The notes: generated by a model not told the origin, from the sequence alone. DNA of 64,000 bases from Vandiemenella viatica (GCA_031002005.1 CM061918.1:40800947-40864946), one strand, 5' to 3'; positions 31,735 through 42,604 are shown, counted from the stretch's first letter. Made by a program: numbers and translations.

Positions 31735-32192
31735 TTATTTCTTCTTCTTTTGGGACTACGTTCCATTTTAATTCTTCATCCTTCGTTATTTTTTTTTCTT
31801 TCACTCCACTGTTTTTCTTGCTTCTCTCTTCAGACCACTTCGGGGCAGATTTCTGCTTTGGAATCCTTCCAGACTTGATACCTTCTTTCTAAAGATATCT
31901 CTTTCCATAATTTCCTCTTCTCTTATTTCTTTCCAAATCTTTTTAACCTTTTGAATCCAGCTGGTTGTTGATTTTTCCCCCTAAAGGTAATTGAATATCT
32001 TTTTCGTTCATTCTGTTGATATGTCCAAAAAACAGCAATCTCCTTTTATTTATTAATTCTATTATATTTTCTATGTTCTGGTATATTTCCTTATTACTTC
32101 TTAATTTTGATAGTTCTGTTGTTTTTAAGTGGACCCAAGATTTTTCTTATGATTCTTCTTTCTAGTAATTCCAGTTTGTCCAATCTGTAGAC
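31735..32192 (-). pseudogene. LINE C-terminal region relic, copy 2
   Basis: Nucleotide homologue of 7600-8080, sharing TCTTCAGACCACTTCGG and GGACCCAAGATTTTTCT. The minus strand reads YRLDKLELLERRI then a decayed RKILG box. Frameshifted throughout. Confidence 0.6.
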
Positions 32193-32339
32193 GATATTAA
32201 ATAATATACTTTGTTTTTACAGCTGTAAAATTCATACCACACAAACTTCACAAAAACGTCCGTAATGTTAAACGCCGATGCGACTGCGAGCAGGTATATT
32301 GCGACGTTGATGACGCACGAGTTGGTTAAACACTAAGCC

Positions 32340-32525
32340 TTGTTTGGCTTGAATTGGCTTTTAGATTTGTACACATCCGTGTTAGTCGTGGAGAGGATTA
32401 GCAGTTTAACGTGGAATCCGAGCCAAAGCGTTCTGGCATGTTTCCTATAATCAAACAACTCTTAAAAATTCCTGCCCCCCACCGGAATTTGAACCTGGGA
32501 CCTTTTAACCACTGAGGTATCACAC
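32340..32525 (-). repeat. Second SINE family copy
   Basis: The minus-strand head ACCTCAGTGGTTAAAAGG with B box CAGGTTCAAATTCCGG is followed by the body TGCCAGAACGCTTTGG and GATTCCACGTTAAACTG, matching 19151-19440. Confidence 0.65.
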
Positions 32526-32806
32526 TTCTCGATATGATTTAACAATATAATATGTTTCTACTACAGTCATGAATTATTTACGTGCTGCACAGACTTCGCA
32601 TAAAAAAAATCTGTTCCAACGTTACACATTAAGCGTTTAAACGACGTTTGTGATCATATGCAACCTCCAAAATTCCTTAAAACAAATATATCTACAGGAG
32701 CCGTTAATAAAGCCGCTAGAAAATTAAAGTAACTTTAAATTTTTAATAAAATTCAAATTTCTAACGAATTATGCTTTAACAAGAGTCAATTGTAATTTTC
32801 ATGCAG

Positions 32807-32990
32807 GCTGTATTTCAACCTCAGCTTAAATTATTTATAAAAACTAAATTCCTCGCGCTTTATGTGGAAGCAAAGATATTACCGCTCTTCCAGCCAGACC
32901 TCAACATAAGTGTTAATATTGCCGCAACAACCTATGATAAATGCTGTAGAATATTAGCGTCTCAGGCACAACATGTGGATATGTTTCACT
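32807..32990 (+). CDS. Possible host exon, unknown protein
   Basis: The 184-nt segment lies between TTGTAATTTTCATGCAG (acceptor) and GTAAGTAG (strong donor). One frame is open throughout, beginning AVFQPQLKLFIKTKFLALYV and containing NIAATTYDKCCRILASQAQH, a mixed protein-like composition less AT-rich than its flanks. I recognise no family. A 71-nt candidate at 32223-32293 has compatible phase but its acceptor overlaps LINE-derived sequence, so I do not count it as support. No downstream partner was found. Confidence 0.3.
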
Positions 32991-33171
32991 GTAAGTAGCA
33001 CGTAAGTAATACCTGTTATCGCTGGAGGTTGCACATGTGTAAGTAAATATGGCGTCCATCGTTCACTTACCGTTTAATGTTGCGGCAGTTCTTTTTTTGT
33101 TTTGCGGAAAGTTTGTTCGTTATGTACATTTTTGATGGCTGTGATAGCTATATATTCTCTCTGTCTTCGCA

Positions 33172-33378
33172 TTACGGAAGACGCCGGTTCGAATCCACGT
33201 CCGGGCATCCAGATTTGGGTTTTCTATGGTTTCTCCAAATTACTCAAGGCGAATTTCGGGATGCTTCATTCAAAAAGACCATGGCCGAATTCCTTTCCGT
33301 TCCTTGTCACCGAGTCCCATCCTGCCTCAATGACCTCGAGGTCAACTAGGCGTAAAGCCATAAATTAAAAAAAAAATA
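33172..33378 (+). repeat. Main SINE, plus strand, A-rich tail
   Basis: Starts at GACGCCGGTTCGAATCC and runs through GGGCATCCAGATTTGGG and CCATGGCCGAATTCC to AACTAGGCGTAAAGCC and an A-rich tail. Confidence 0.9.
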
Positions 33379-33800
33379 TTCTCAACTAATGTCGTTTGTG
33401 GAATGTGTGCATTATCGTCATGTGTTACAATACGTCTGTTGTCAATGGCTTACCACTAAAGGGTACTGCAATTTTTGTATTCAGATTGTGCGATACGAAT
33501 ATGTTTTATAGCTCTATGAGCAACATATATTAATTTTTTTATTATTATTATTATTATCGTATGCTAAATGCAATGAATTGGCCTTCGAAGGCGTAATATC
33601 TGCACACGTGGAGGTCTCTCGCATGCCCCCATATATTAAGTAACATCGTCCAAGTAATAAGGTCTGTACCAATTTTTATACCAAAAATACAATTCATTTG
33701 TGCGTCGCAGCGATATGTTAGTGCCACTAAGATGATGAATTAAAATTACAGAATACCTGCCGGACAAACATTTCGCAATGGAAATATGGGTTGTCTTCTA
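33379..33800. other. Unassigned sequence with ATT microsatellite
   Basis: A (TAT)n tract lies at about 33538-33558. Otherwise nothing recognised. Confidence 0.5.
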
Positions 33801-34086
33801 ACACGCAAAGGCTGATAAACGCGAGATGGAGAGAATAAGCTTGCGCTTGTTACGTTGCTCGACTGATGAGGTTCGCTGTCTTCAGACCACAAGCAGCTTC
33901 ACAATGTTAGTAGCACCCACTGCATCCCACTCAAGCTGGGGCAAGCAGTGTAAGTGCTTTCCTTTAGCACTGTATTTGTGGTTTTCTCACTCGTTATCTT
34001 CTGTCAGCAGCTGGAGTGGTCTTCTACGTGAACCCTCGTGTATGTCGTGGTGCGCTAGAGAGCGAATAAGGTGGTTGTCGCTCTCC
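33800..34086 (-). other. Probable 3' UTR of the Jockey-like LINE
   Basis: Sequence directly downstream of the reverse transcriptase stop on the minus strand, GC-richer than its surroundings. No A tail is clear, so the 3' limit is approximate. Confidence 0.35.
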
Positions 34087-35004
34087 TCAGCTTTTTGGTA
34101 AAAATGTCTTGCTATTTTTTTTATATCTATCCTGAAGTCTCGGGATCCCCGCTGGCTCGTGGAGGATGTCTGTCGGGAATCTCATTGGCAAGTGGATTGC
34201 TCTCTTTGGAGCCTTGTTTTGCATTCTCTGCAGCTTCTCAATATGCGTTCTTGTGGCATATCCCCATACAGGGGATGCATATTCCATAATCGGGCGCACG
34301 TGTGCTTGATATAATTGGAGGCCGCATCTGGGTGGTAGTGTGCTACTGTAATTCAACACTGGATAAAGTTGCCCCAGTCGTTGAAGAACTCTGCGCCTGA
34401 CGTCTTCGAAGTGCGGCTTCCATGTTAGTTTCGTACCTAGGGTCACCCCAAGATACTTTGCCGTGGCCACCAAGGGGATTCTCTCCCCGAAGAGCCTCAG
34501 CATCGGTCGTGGTGGCTTACGCCTCCGCATCAACATGATGGCCTAGCTCTTCGATGCGTTGATCGTAATTCTCCACTTGGTGGCCCACTCCTCGACGTCT
34601 TTCAGCACTGCTCGGAGGCGGTGTCCCACGAGGATCCGGCAGCGGGACGTAGTGAAGATCGCCGTGTCGTCGGCGTATAAAGCCAGCTTTGTTTGTTGCC
34701 CCATCGGAATATCCGCTGTGTACAGCGTGTAGAGCCCTGGACCCAGCACACTGCCATGAGGTACCCCGGCGCGGATGGGTCTTGTTGATTTCGCGTCGCC
34801 TATTTTCACCATGAAGGTTCTTTGCTGGAGGTAGCTCTTCAATAACAGGAGATATGGTTCTGGAACTCCAAGTGTGGTCATTTTGTAGAGTATCCCTCGG
34901 TGCCACACGGAGTCAAAGGCCTTCGCCACGTCGAGGAGGAACACGCCGCAGTAGTCTCGTGCGTTGAATGCTGCGGTTAATAGAAGCCAATGCCAAGACG
35001 GCAA
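34087..35004 (-). pseudogene. Jockey-like LINE reverse transcriptase, one in-frame stop
   Basis: Reads FLLDVAKAFDSVWH (motif A, first catalytic Asp), GVPHGSVLGPGLY (motif B, with His where Gln is usual), LALYADDTAIF (motif C, two Asp), then EEWATKWRITINASKS, a single TAG at 34543-34545, and onward in the same frame ATAKYLGVTLGTKLTWKPHF to the C-terminus KNSKTFLPKS. The enzyme would reverse-transcribe its RNA at a nicked chromosomal site. The endonuclease and fingers are missing, truncated near 35004. The single lesion within about 305 codons suggests a fairly young insertion. Confidence 0.88.
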
Positions 35005-35039
35005 GAATCCCTTAACCTAAGGGCTAAGAGATTGAAAGA

Positions 35040-35700
35040 GCCTCTATAAGGTTACAGGTTCAGTGGGCAACAAGTTGGCGCCACCAGCGGGATATCGTTC
35101 CACAAAGCGATCCCACTAAGTACCACGATAGTGGGAGTGGTCAAAGGCAGTTTTAACGAAGTGAAACGATTGGTGGGAAAGAAGAAAATAATGCGCCCTT
35201 CCCACCACCCCAAAAAAAAGTTTTTGGAAGAAGCTGCTATCCAAGAACGTTGTCGTTTGTGACTCCAACGGAAGAGATTGGTTTCACTCTTAGATCCATA
35301 TGGGAGATGTGAACTTGCGTAGTTTTGATGCAATGTTGTTGAAGGCCATTTTTCCGCAGTTGCTCAGTAAATTAATTCATAAAATAACGCCAATGCAACT
35401 GTATTATGTAGGTTTATTGCCGTACGCGTTTCGCCTCTCCTCGAGGCATCATCAGCGACGAATCTATTTTAAAGTTTACATTTGATTTACAAACTTATTT
35501 GACATAACGCTAAATTTATACATTTTCTTATTATTTACACTTACTATTTACATTAGTGGATTTCAGGATAGTAACCACACATCTTTGCTTTCTCTCCAAA
35601 GCATGTTTCAATTGCAGCCATTTGTCTTTGCTGTTGTGTACACGATATAAACATTGCGTCTTCTACAATTCGCTTGTTTTTGGTGGCCATCTTATTTTTT
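35040..35700 (-). mobile_element. Penelope-like element fragment
   Basis: A hammerhead motif at 35419-35459 is followed on the minus strand by a short frame from ATG 35357 starting MAFNNIASKLRKFTSPIW. The arrangement (ribozyme in the terminal repeat, reading frame downstream) matches Penelope-like retroelements. No reverse transcriptase or GIY-YIG domain is visible, and the fragment stops near the LINE junction at about 35005-35040. Assignment rests mainly on the ribozyme. Confidence 0.4.
35419..35459 (-). ncRNA. Hammerhead ribozyme motif, Penelope type
   Basis: Minus strand order: stem I strand GUCG, core CUGAUGA (35449-35455), an extra U, stem II GCCUC/GAGGC closed by GAGGA, core GAAAC (35428-35432), a two-base loop GC, then GUA as the cleavage triplet (35423-35425), and CGGC completing stem I. 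Stem III is a single C-G pair, as described for minimal Penelope hammerheads, which may act as dimers. All invariant core bases are present. The unpaired U before stem II makes activity uncertain. Confidence 0.6.
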
Positions 35701-35731
35701 TTTACTGTCAAAGGTGGTGATGCGCTGACGG

Positions 35732-35885
35732 CGCCGGATTTGAATTTGCGTGGGAGATTTTATATCTAATTATATGTAAGTGTGTGGGTGTACGTATTTG
35801 TTAGGTTTATTTCTTTATTGTAGGGTTATTGTATGTTTACCATATAATTAGATATAAAATCTCCCACGCAAATTCAAATCCGGCG
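35732..35885. repeat. 44-bp perfect inverted repeat, 66-bp spacer
   Basis: 35732-35775 (starting CGCCGGATTTGAATTTGCG) is the exact reverse complement of 35842-35885. There is no obvious target duplication. It could be a foldback element or the inverted end of a retroelement. Confidence 0.9.
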
Positions 35886-36213
35886 ACACTGCATTTTCAG
35901 TAAGCTCCAACGCCAATGCAAATAACAAAGGATATATCCAAATCTATGTTTTCTTTTTGTTAACGTCGTTTATTTCTTCGACATCCATACTGAAAATGAG
36001 CTGGTTTGTGGAATACAGCCGCGCGCGCAATCGCTACAACAGTCGCAACAAAACCAGCCGCTAACGACTGCGGTCGCACGCGACTAGCCGCTTAGTGAAA
36101 AGCAGCCTTAATGTTCCGCCTACCTTTTAATCTCGACCAGAGTCAATCAATATCTCAATGAAACATCCTCAGTTATCGTTAAATCTGCAGTGGATCAGTG
36201 AGTAGACCTACCG
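35886..36213. other. Unassigned sequence
   Basis: Nothing recognised. Confidence 0.4.
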
Positions 36214-36445
36214 CCATGCCTAAAATAAAATTTTCTGAAAGTGCGAAGTTACGTAAGGGAATTTAGAGAGAAGTATTTTAGTACAGATGAAGGACTTCTA
36301 CTCCACAAATTATTTAAAATTAAAGAGACTTCAACAAAACTATTTAAGAATTTAATTTCCCAATGGTGCAGCGAGTGCACGGAAGCAAATTATGGTTTCT
36401 ACATGAAAGGAACATTGCCACATAAAATAAACGATGTATAATTGA
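36214..36445 (+). pseudogene. Fragment resembling a hAT/BED-type transposase N-terminus
   Basis: From ATG 36214 the product starts MPKIKFSESAKLRKGI, then hits a stop. In a shifted frame it continues YVREFREKYFSTDEGLLLHK. This resembles the N-terminal DNA-binding region of some hAT-derived proteins, where a Cys pair follows. Here the Cys positions are not preserved, so the assignment is tentative. Downstream AAATATCCGAACCCTA near 36558-36573 may be the element's terminal repeat. Confidence 0.35.
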
Positions 36446-36599
36446 GCATGTTTTGAAGTATAGTAAATTTAAATGTTTGGTCATATTTTGTCATTTTTAG
36501 GTCATGTTTACCCATTTTTAAGGTCATATTTGTCTGTATGTCTATTTTTTGGTCCTAAATATCCGAACCCTAATGATAAGCATATTTTTGTTTTTAAAT

Positions 36600-37200
36600 T
36601 GTGTAGTTTATCATGAAGAGATTAGAACATTCACCTCTGACAGTCGATCCCAGAATGGAATTACCAATAGGGTACAAAATGGAGCTCAGTTTTACAATCA
36701 AGTTAGACACCTTTTGTGGGACAATCATGTACCAATTACAGCCAAAATGGCACTGTATAGTTCATACGTCTAACCAATTACAACGTACAGCCTGGAAGTA
36801 TGTACCACTACCAACAGAGATGAAAACAGACTCCTGGCGGCCGAGATGAAGTTCCCGAGATCAATGGTCCAGAAAACCAGAAGAGACAAGATCAGGAATG
36901 AAGTGATCCGCAAACAGATCCCTTCAAGAAAAAATTGCCAATGCAAGATTGCGATGGCTAGGACACGTCAAGCGGATGGACCCTATAAGATCACAGAGGA
37001 TATGGCTGGAAAAAGAATTGGAGGGTAAAAGACCAAGAGGCCGGCCCAGAAGGACATGGACTGATCTTGTGAAATTGGACCTACAGGATAAAGGTGTACA
37101 ATGGTCCAATATCCAAGAAGAGGAAACGTACTGGACAGGCAAAAGCGGAGAGCGCTCTTACACCGCACCCGGGAAACTGGAGACGGAAGATGATGATGAC
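36600..37200 (+). pseudogene. LINE C-terminal region
   Basis: The clearest frame (36949 on) reads MRWLGHVKRMDPIRSQRI, then KRPRGRPRRTWTDLVKLDLQ and WSNIQEEETYW. The R-W-x-G-H-x-x-R-M and RPRGRPR motifs are hallmark tails of insect non-LTR retrotransposon polyproteins. Upstream, KDRIRNEVIRKQIP-like text and NGAQFYNQVRHLLWDNHVP appear in another frame, so at least one frameshift is present. The polymerase core is missing. Confidence 0.75.
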
Positions 37201-37329
37201 CTTGGTGATTGCCAGAAACGACTAAAACCCGCAGTCCGAACGGCCGGTATGCGTGGAAATACTCTAATGTCGCCCCGTGGAACATCTCTGGTCCAGCGTG
37301 GTGACCCTTAACTCCAGCAGCAACGCTTA

Positions 37330-38490
37330 CGAATCACACATTTTATTACATGTACCAATCTCTCCAATCAACAGAGAGAGTGAGCCATAAAACTGTAATA
37401 AATAAGGTAAAAACTATTGGAGTGGATGTGAATGTTATTTATTGGATAAAAGAATTTTCAAAAGGTATAAAACAAAGTTACGGTAGAAAATGTAATATCA
37501 AAAGAAATGACAGTAAAAATGGGAGTGCCGCAGGGTAGCGTATTCGGACCACTGCTGTTCATTATTCTAATGAATAATTGTGTTGAATGTTTACCATCAG
37601 AAATTAGTTTGCACATGACGTAATGCTATATAAAAGGTTCAAAACGGTAGCGGACTGTGTACAGTCGCAGGGTGATCTGGACAGGATATCTAGTTGGGTT
37701 GGTAAACATGGTATGAAGATAAATACAAAGAAGAGTCAGCTTATTAGATACACAAATAAAAAACTAAAGGTTTATTATGGTTATAATTGCTTGTTGAAGA
37801 CTTTAAATGTAAAAACCTTGGCATTACATTTGATAAGCTTAACTAGGCAGAACACATGGGGCAGGTGGTAGGAAAAGGTTTCTAAATTCTGCACTTGTTG
37901 GAGAGAGTGATGAGGGGATGCACGAAAGAAGTAAAGGTATTGGGTTACAAAACTTTGGTCATACCATTGCTCGAATGTGGTAGTGAAGTACCCACATTTT
38001 GAGTATCAAATACAGGAGTTGAAGAGGGTGCAAAAAAGGGCCGCTAGATTTGTTTCTGGAAATTACCACTGAACACAATCAGTGACATATGATAAAAGAG
38101 CTGGAATGGGATTCATTGGAAGACAGGAGGAGGGTAAATAGGGTCATGGGAGAGTACAAGGTGTATATTGGAGATGAGGCATGGAAAGATATTGGTGTAA
38201 GAATGAAAAGTAATGCATGGAATAGAAAAGATGACCATGATCTCAAGCTGGCACTCTATTTCGGGCACAAGGGTGTATGAAGATTCTCTTTTTTAGGTAA
38301 GGTTGTCAGGGATTGGAATAAGTTACCACGGGAAATAATGAATAATTTACCAAAAACGTTGAAAGAATTTAAAATTAAAATTTTGTAGTGGGCAAATGTA
38401 GGTTGGTGCAGGAAAGGGGGAAAATAGGTGGGTAGGCAAATTGCCACCGGAGTGTGCGCTGCATTACAATTTAATTAAATTGAAATCAAT
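37330..38490 (+). pseudogene. CR1/L2-like LINE, 5'-truncated, decayed
   Basis: In plus-strand order: SHKTVINKVKTIGV, MGVPQGSVFGPLLFIIL (motif B), LYKRFKTVADCVQSQGDLDR after a deletion that removed the YADD box, GKHGMKINTKKSQ, then PLLECGSEV, RAGMGFIGRQEE and KDDHDLKLALYFGHKG. It ends with CAAATTGCCACCGG and TTTAATTAAATTGA, a tail shared with 41930-41980. Other fragments of the family lie at 11996, 15090 and 41925. Several frameshifts make it inactive. Confidence 0.8.
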
Positions 38491-38888
38491 TGAAATCAAT
38501 TCAATATGTATAATAATATACAAATAACCGCAACGAATTTGGCCAGCCTAACGCATTGCACGATAAATTGAAATTCCTCTAAATGATATTGCAGTTGGCC
38601 TTGCTCAAAGGGACACTTTAGAACCTCGGTACGACACAATCTTCGCAGTACCGGCCTTGCTGATCCACTCGTAGCAACGTAACAATCTCTCTCAAACAAA
38701 AAAAATGGAGCAACGTTCCGTTAAAAAACTGTTTTAAATCGGACAACAGAAAGATTTAAAATTCTCTATGGCAGTGAAACACTTCGTCACGAAAACTTTC
38801 ATACTGTTCAAAAACCATGTTTAGGACGGTTACGAGAAATGAAGATGATATGAGGCAAGAACTGCTGGTATTTAAGAAATGGACTGAA
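38491..38888. other. Unassigned sequence
   Basis: Nothing recognised. Confidence 0.4.
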
Positions 38889-38936
38889 TTCTATATATAT
38901 TTCTATAAAAATGGGCGTCTATGTTCTTCATAGAAA
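38889..38936 (+). mobile_element. Helitron-like 5' fragment beside the DD41D element
   Basis: TCTATATATATTTCTATAAA and TGTTCTTCATAGAAATCCACA match the 5' part of 28195-28255 (TTGTTCTTCATACAAATCC). A further match to that element (GAGAAAAATACTGTTTACAT) lies at 40586-40605, so the mariner element appears nested in it. Confidence 0.45.
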
Positions 38937-40280
38937 TCCACAAATGAATATCGGGGTTTTAATGCTTTATAAGATTTATTACATTATCCTTACAGTTATA
39001 AATGATATGTCAAATAAAAGAGCAACTCAAACAGTTTTGTTCGTTGGCACTAGTGCGCATGTGCGTGAAATGTTTCCGCTGCGATCCGCTAGAATGCGGT
39101 AGTAACAAAGATGGCGACTAGTGAAGAGAAAGCGTTTTGTGTTTTATAGTTTGCAAAGACTGAATCTGTAATTACTGTGCAGCGTGCGTTCCGCATTAAG
39201 TTCGGGCGTGATCCTCCAAGTGACAATAACATCCGTAGATGGTATCATCAGTTTGAAGATACAGGCTGCCTTTGTAAAGGGAAGAGCGCGGGACGACCAA
39301 GAGTTAGCGAAGAGACTGTTGAGCGAGTGAGAGAGTCGTTCACTCGTAGCCCAAAGAAATCTGTTCGGAAGGCTAGTCGCGAATTAGAAATTTCTAAGTC
39401 GACTGTTTGGAAAGTTTTAAGGAAACGCTTGCAACTACGTCCTTACCGTTTACAGTTGTTACAGGCTCTAAAGCCTGCAGACCATGGTTTACGTGCCAAA
39501 TTCGCTAACGAAATGTTGTTACATGACGATGAAGATTCTCTACATCATGTTGTCTTCAGTGATGAATCGACCTTTCACCTCAGTGGACATGTTAACACTC
39601 ATAATGTGCAGATCTGGGGCTCAGAAAATCCTCAAGAGATCGTACAAGTGCAACGAGACTCCCCTAAAATCAATGTTTTTTGTGCCGTATCCTGGCGGAA
39701 AGTTTACGGACCTTTCTTTTTTGATGAACCGACTGTAACTGGTACTTCTTACCTTGATACACTAGAGCAATGGCTCTTCCCTCAGTTGGAACAATATGAA
39801 CCAGAGAACTTCATTTTCCAGCAAGATGTTGCGCCGCCTCACTGGCATAACAAAGTACGCGGTTGGTTGAACATAATTGTACCTGACCGCTGGATTGGCC
39901 GCAAGGGGCCCAATGACAGAGCTTGCTATGCGTGGCCTCCACGTTCACCTGACCTAACGCCATGCGATTTCTACCTTTGGGGTTTCATCAAGGATCGTGT
40001 GTATGTGCCTCCGTTACCAGCCGACCTCCTTGAATTACGACAGAGGATTGAAGCAGCTGTTGCAACAGTTACTGAAGACACACTGCTCAACGTTTGGGAA
40101 GAACTCGGCTACAGACTTGATGTGTGCCGTGTGACAAATGGTGCCCACATAGAACACTTGTAAGCTTGTATATAAAACTGAGTTGCTCTTTCATTTGACA
40201 TATCATTTATAACTGTAAAAGGATAATGTAATAAATCTTATAAAGCATTAAAACCCCGATATTCATTTGTGGACACCCTG
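38937..40280 (+). mobile_element. DD41D mariner element, nearly intact
   Basis: The left repeat TCCACAAATGAATATCGGGG (from 38937) matches the inverse of the right end, about 95 bp of arm, with the transposase between. The right end finishes GGACACCCTG before TA. The left arm lacks the first seven terminal bases (CAGGGTG), which should prevent efficient excision. Related relics are at 1405-1977 and 61590-61850. Confidence 0.88.
39111..40163 (+). pseudogene. DD41D mariner transposase, single nonsense codon
   Basis: ATG at 39111 opens MATSEEKAFCVL, then TAG at 39147-39149, then the same frame runs open to TAA at 40161. Total length is 350 codons. Helix-turn-helix segments are visible (FGRDPPSDNNIRRWYHQFE; KASRELEISKSTVWKVLRK). 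Catalytic aspartates lie in VVFSDESTFHLSG (residue 151), FIFQQDVAPPHW (239) and PPRSPDLTPCDFYLWG (281), with 41 residues between the last two. This is the DD41D spacing of a Tc1/mariner family. The enzyme cuts and pastes the element at TA sites. No ATG follows soon after the stop, so a full protein would need readthrough. Confidence 0.9.
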
Positions 40281-40371
40281 TATTTTATGGGAACTAGGAA
40301 CTTCGCATAGGTATATTTTAAAACTATGTCTGCATTTGGTTTCCAAATCTCGCCCCCTTCCCCCACCACTC

Positions 40372-40402
<31 letters not shown>

Positions 40403-41920
40403 GCAAATAACTCAAAAATCGTAGAGAAATCTGCCAATGAGATCAGTGATATTCTGAAAGTCTATAAAATTAACTGTTAATTGGCGTTTGACTGGTTGTA
40501 CAATTAGTGATCGAGAATTACGAATCTGTTTTTAAAGTAGGTGGAGCGACACACAAACCCACTTTGCTCATGTGTACTTTGAACAAAGAGAAAAATACTG
40601 TTTACATTTGGTTTATAAAAACGCAACCCATCTCCTCTTTTACCCTCCTCAATTTCTACAAATGTTTTAGTCAAACCCACAGTTTGAGATTTCGATTAAA
40701 CTTTACACAAGTATATAACAAGGGAAAACATTCTGATGACGTGGATGGCTGATGCAGAATCTTTATGACAACGGGATAAACATCAAAACAGCTCTCCCGC
40801 AACACGGGGTTTCTTGTTGCGCGCTACCTACGCTAATCATTGAATTCCTTCGAGTTCCTAAGCACATTGTACGTCTCATTTTAATGGAAGATTTTCCCAA
40901 GAGGGAAGTTTGTTGTCATGCATACCGATCAGAGTGGAGCACTGCAGATAAACAAAATGTCTAATACCGCTTTTACGATTTTGCACTATTAAGGCAAGTG
41001 GCGATGAAGGAAGCATTTCGTCCTGAATTCACATATCCAGTTAAGACTATTCCCTAGGAGTAGTTCAGGATAGTACGAGTATTTCATTTCTCGTCAGTCA
41101 CCCTTCCCATTTCACACACTGTGCATTCAGTATTACTTCACTATTTTTCCTAGAAGCATTGAAGGCTGTAGAGGACATGTGTAATACTTTTTACTTGGAA
41201 CTCAAATTAGGACATTTTCCCCCGTTAATCAGTGTTTGCAAACTACATCTAGAACACGAACCATCACGTATGCAAAACATAAAATTTTGGAAAAAGGCAT
41301 GTTGGTGAAATCAGCTAAGGATAGAAACAGATGTAAGACTGGATCAAATCAATGTGGAATGGTGGCTGAAAAAAAAAAGTCGAAATATTTTCATTTTATG
41401 CCTTCCATCCACAACTAATAAAAAATACTAAAATGATTTTTCGGCATTTACCACGATTCCAAGTCGCAGTAGATTTCCTGTTTACAAGCTGCTAAAACCA
41501 AGGACGATAACTTTGCAGTTTTACAACCATTCAAACAAATAAGATTATTACTTGCGATGGATCCGGTGGCGCACCCAACATATTCCACCTTCAATTAACC
41601 AGCCTCTTAACTGGTTTCATAATGATGTTTATGCTACTATTGTTATATAATTATTTCACTGTGACATACAATAATTAGTAACCTGTGTGTGTAATTATAA
41701 TGAGTTTTAATTGTTTTTATCATTAAATGTTTAATTTAGAATACGATATTGTATACACCTCCTCTGGACGCTATATTTTGGATAGTTTCCAATCATTACA
41801 AAGAGTGTATCATGTTCAAAATAATCTTTAAAATTAACATGTTTATTAATTTCTGTAAATATTTACATATTGTCTCCAGCGGGGTTAACAACACTTAAAT
41901 TACTGTAGGGTCATGTAGGC
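40281..41920. other. Unassigned sequence with T25 tract
   Basis: A poly-T run lies at 40378-40402. 40540-40700 shares short matches with the Helitron-like element at 28251-28330. No coding signal. Confidence 0.4.
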
Positions 41921-41924
41921 AATG

Positions 41925-42600
41925 GATCATTGTGGTGACCTCCGGCTATTGTTTTCTAGAATGTTTAATTAAATTGAGATAAAGGGCACGGTACGGTGGC
42001 AATTTCCTCATATACCTTTTTTACCTTTTCTTGCACCCACCTGCTTTTGCAATTTTAATTTCTTTCTGCGTTTTAAGCAAATTATTTTTCGCTCCTCTCG
42101 ATAACTTATCCCAATCCCCAACTGTCTTACCTACGAAAGAAAATCTTCCCACACCCTTGTGCCTGAAATGAAATGCTAGCTTGTGGTCATGGTCATCTTT
42201 TCCCTTGCATGCACATCTCTTAATTTGTTCCACAAATACCCTTCCACGCCTCACCGCCAGTATACACCTTAAACACCCCCAGGATTCTCTTCACCCTCCT
42301 CCCGTCTTCCAGTGAATCCTATTCCAGCTCCTTTTTAATATCGGCTAATGATTGTGTTCTGCAGTAATTTTCCAGAGACGAATCTAGCAACCTGTCTTTG
42401 TACCTATCCCTCCAACTCCCGTATTTGATACCTAAAATGTGTATCCCATACTACACCACCATATTCAATCAATGGTCTGACCAAAGTTTTGTAACCCAGT
42501 TCCCTTGCTTGTCTGGTTCATCCCCTCGTCACTCTTTCCCCACAAATAGTGCCCGTTTCGAGTTTTATTCACTCCGACAGTTTAGCAGTATTCATAATCT
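41925..42600 (-). pseudogene. LINE 3' region, family of 37330-38490
   Basis: The minus strand reads GRVFVEQIKRCACKGKDDHD, then HKLAFHFRHKGVGRFSFVGK and DWDKLSRGAKNNLLKTQKE. These parallel the C-terminus of the 37330 copy (KDDHDLKLALYFGHKGV). Upstream DSLEDGRRVKRILGVFKVY is readable in another frame. It is frameshifted and lacks the polymerase core. Confidence 0.7.
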
Positions 42601-42604
42601 TTGC

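Noticed and set aside
32223..32293. 71-nt exon upstream of the 32807 candidate
   Set aside because: Phase is compatible, but its acceptor overlaps sequence that continues the minus-strand LINE relic, and its donor (GTATAT) is weak.
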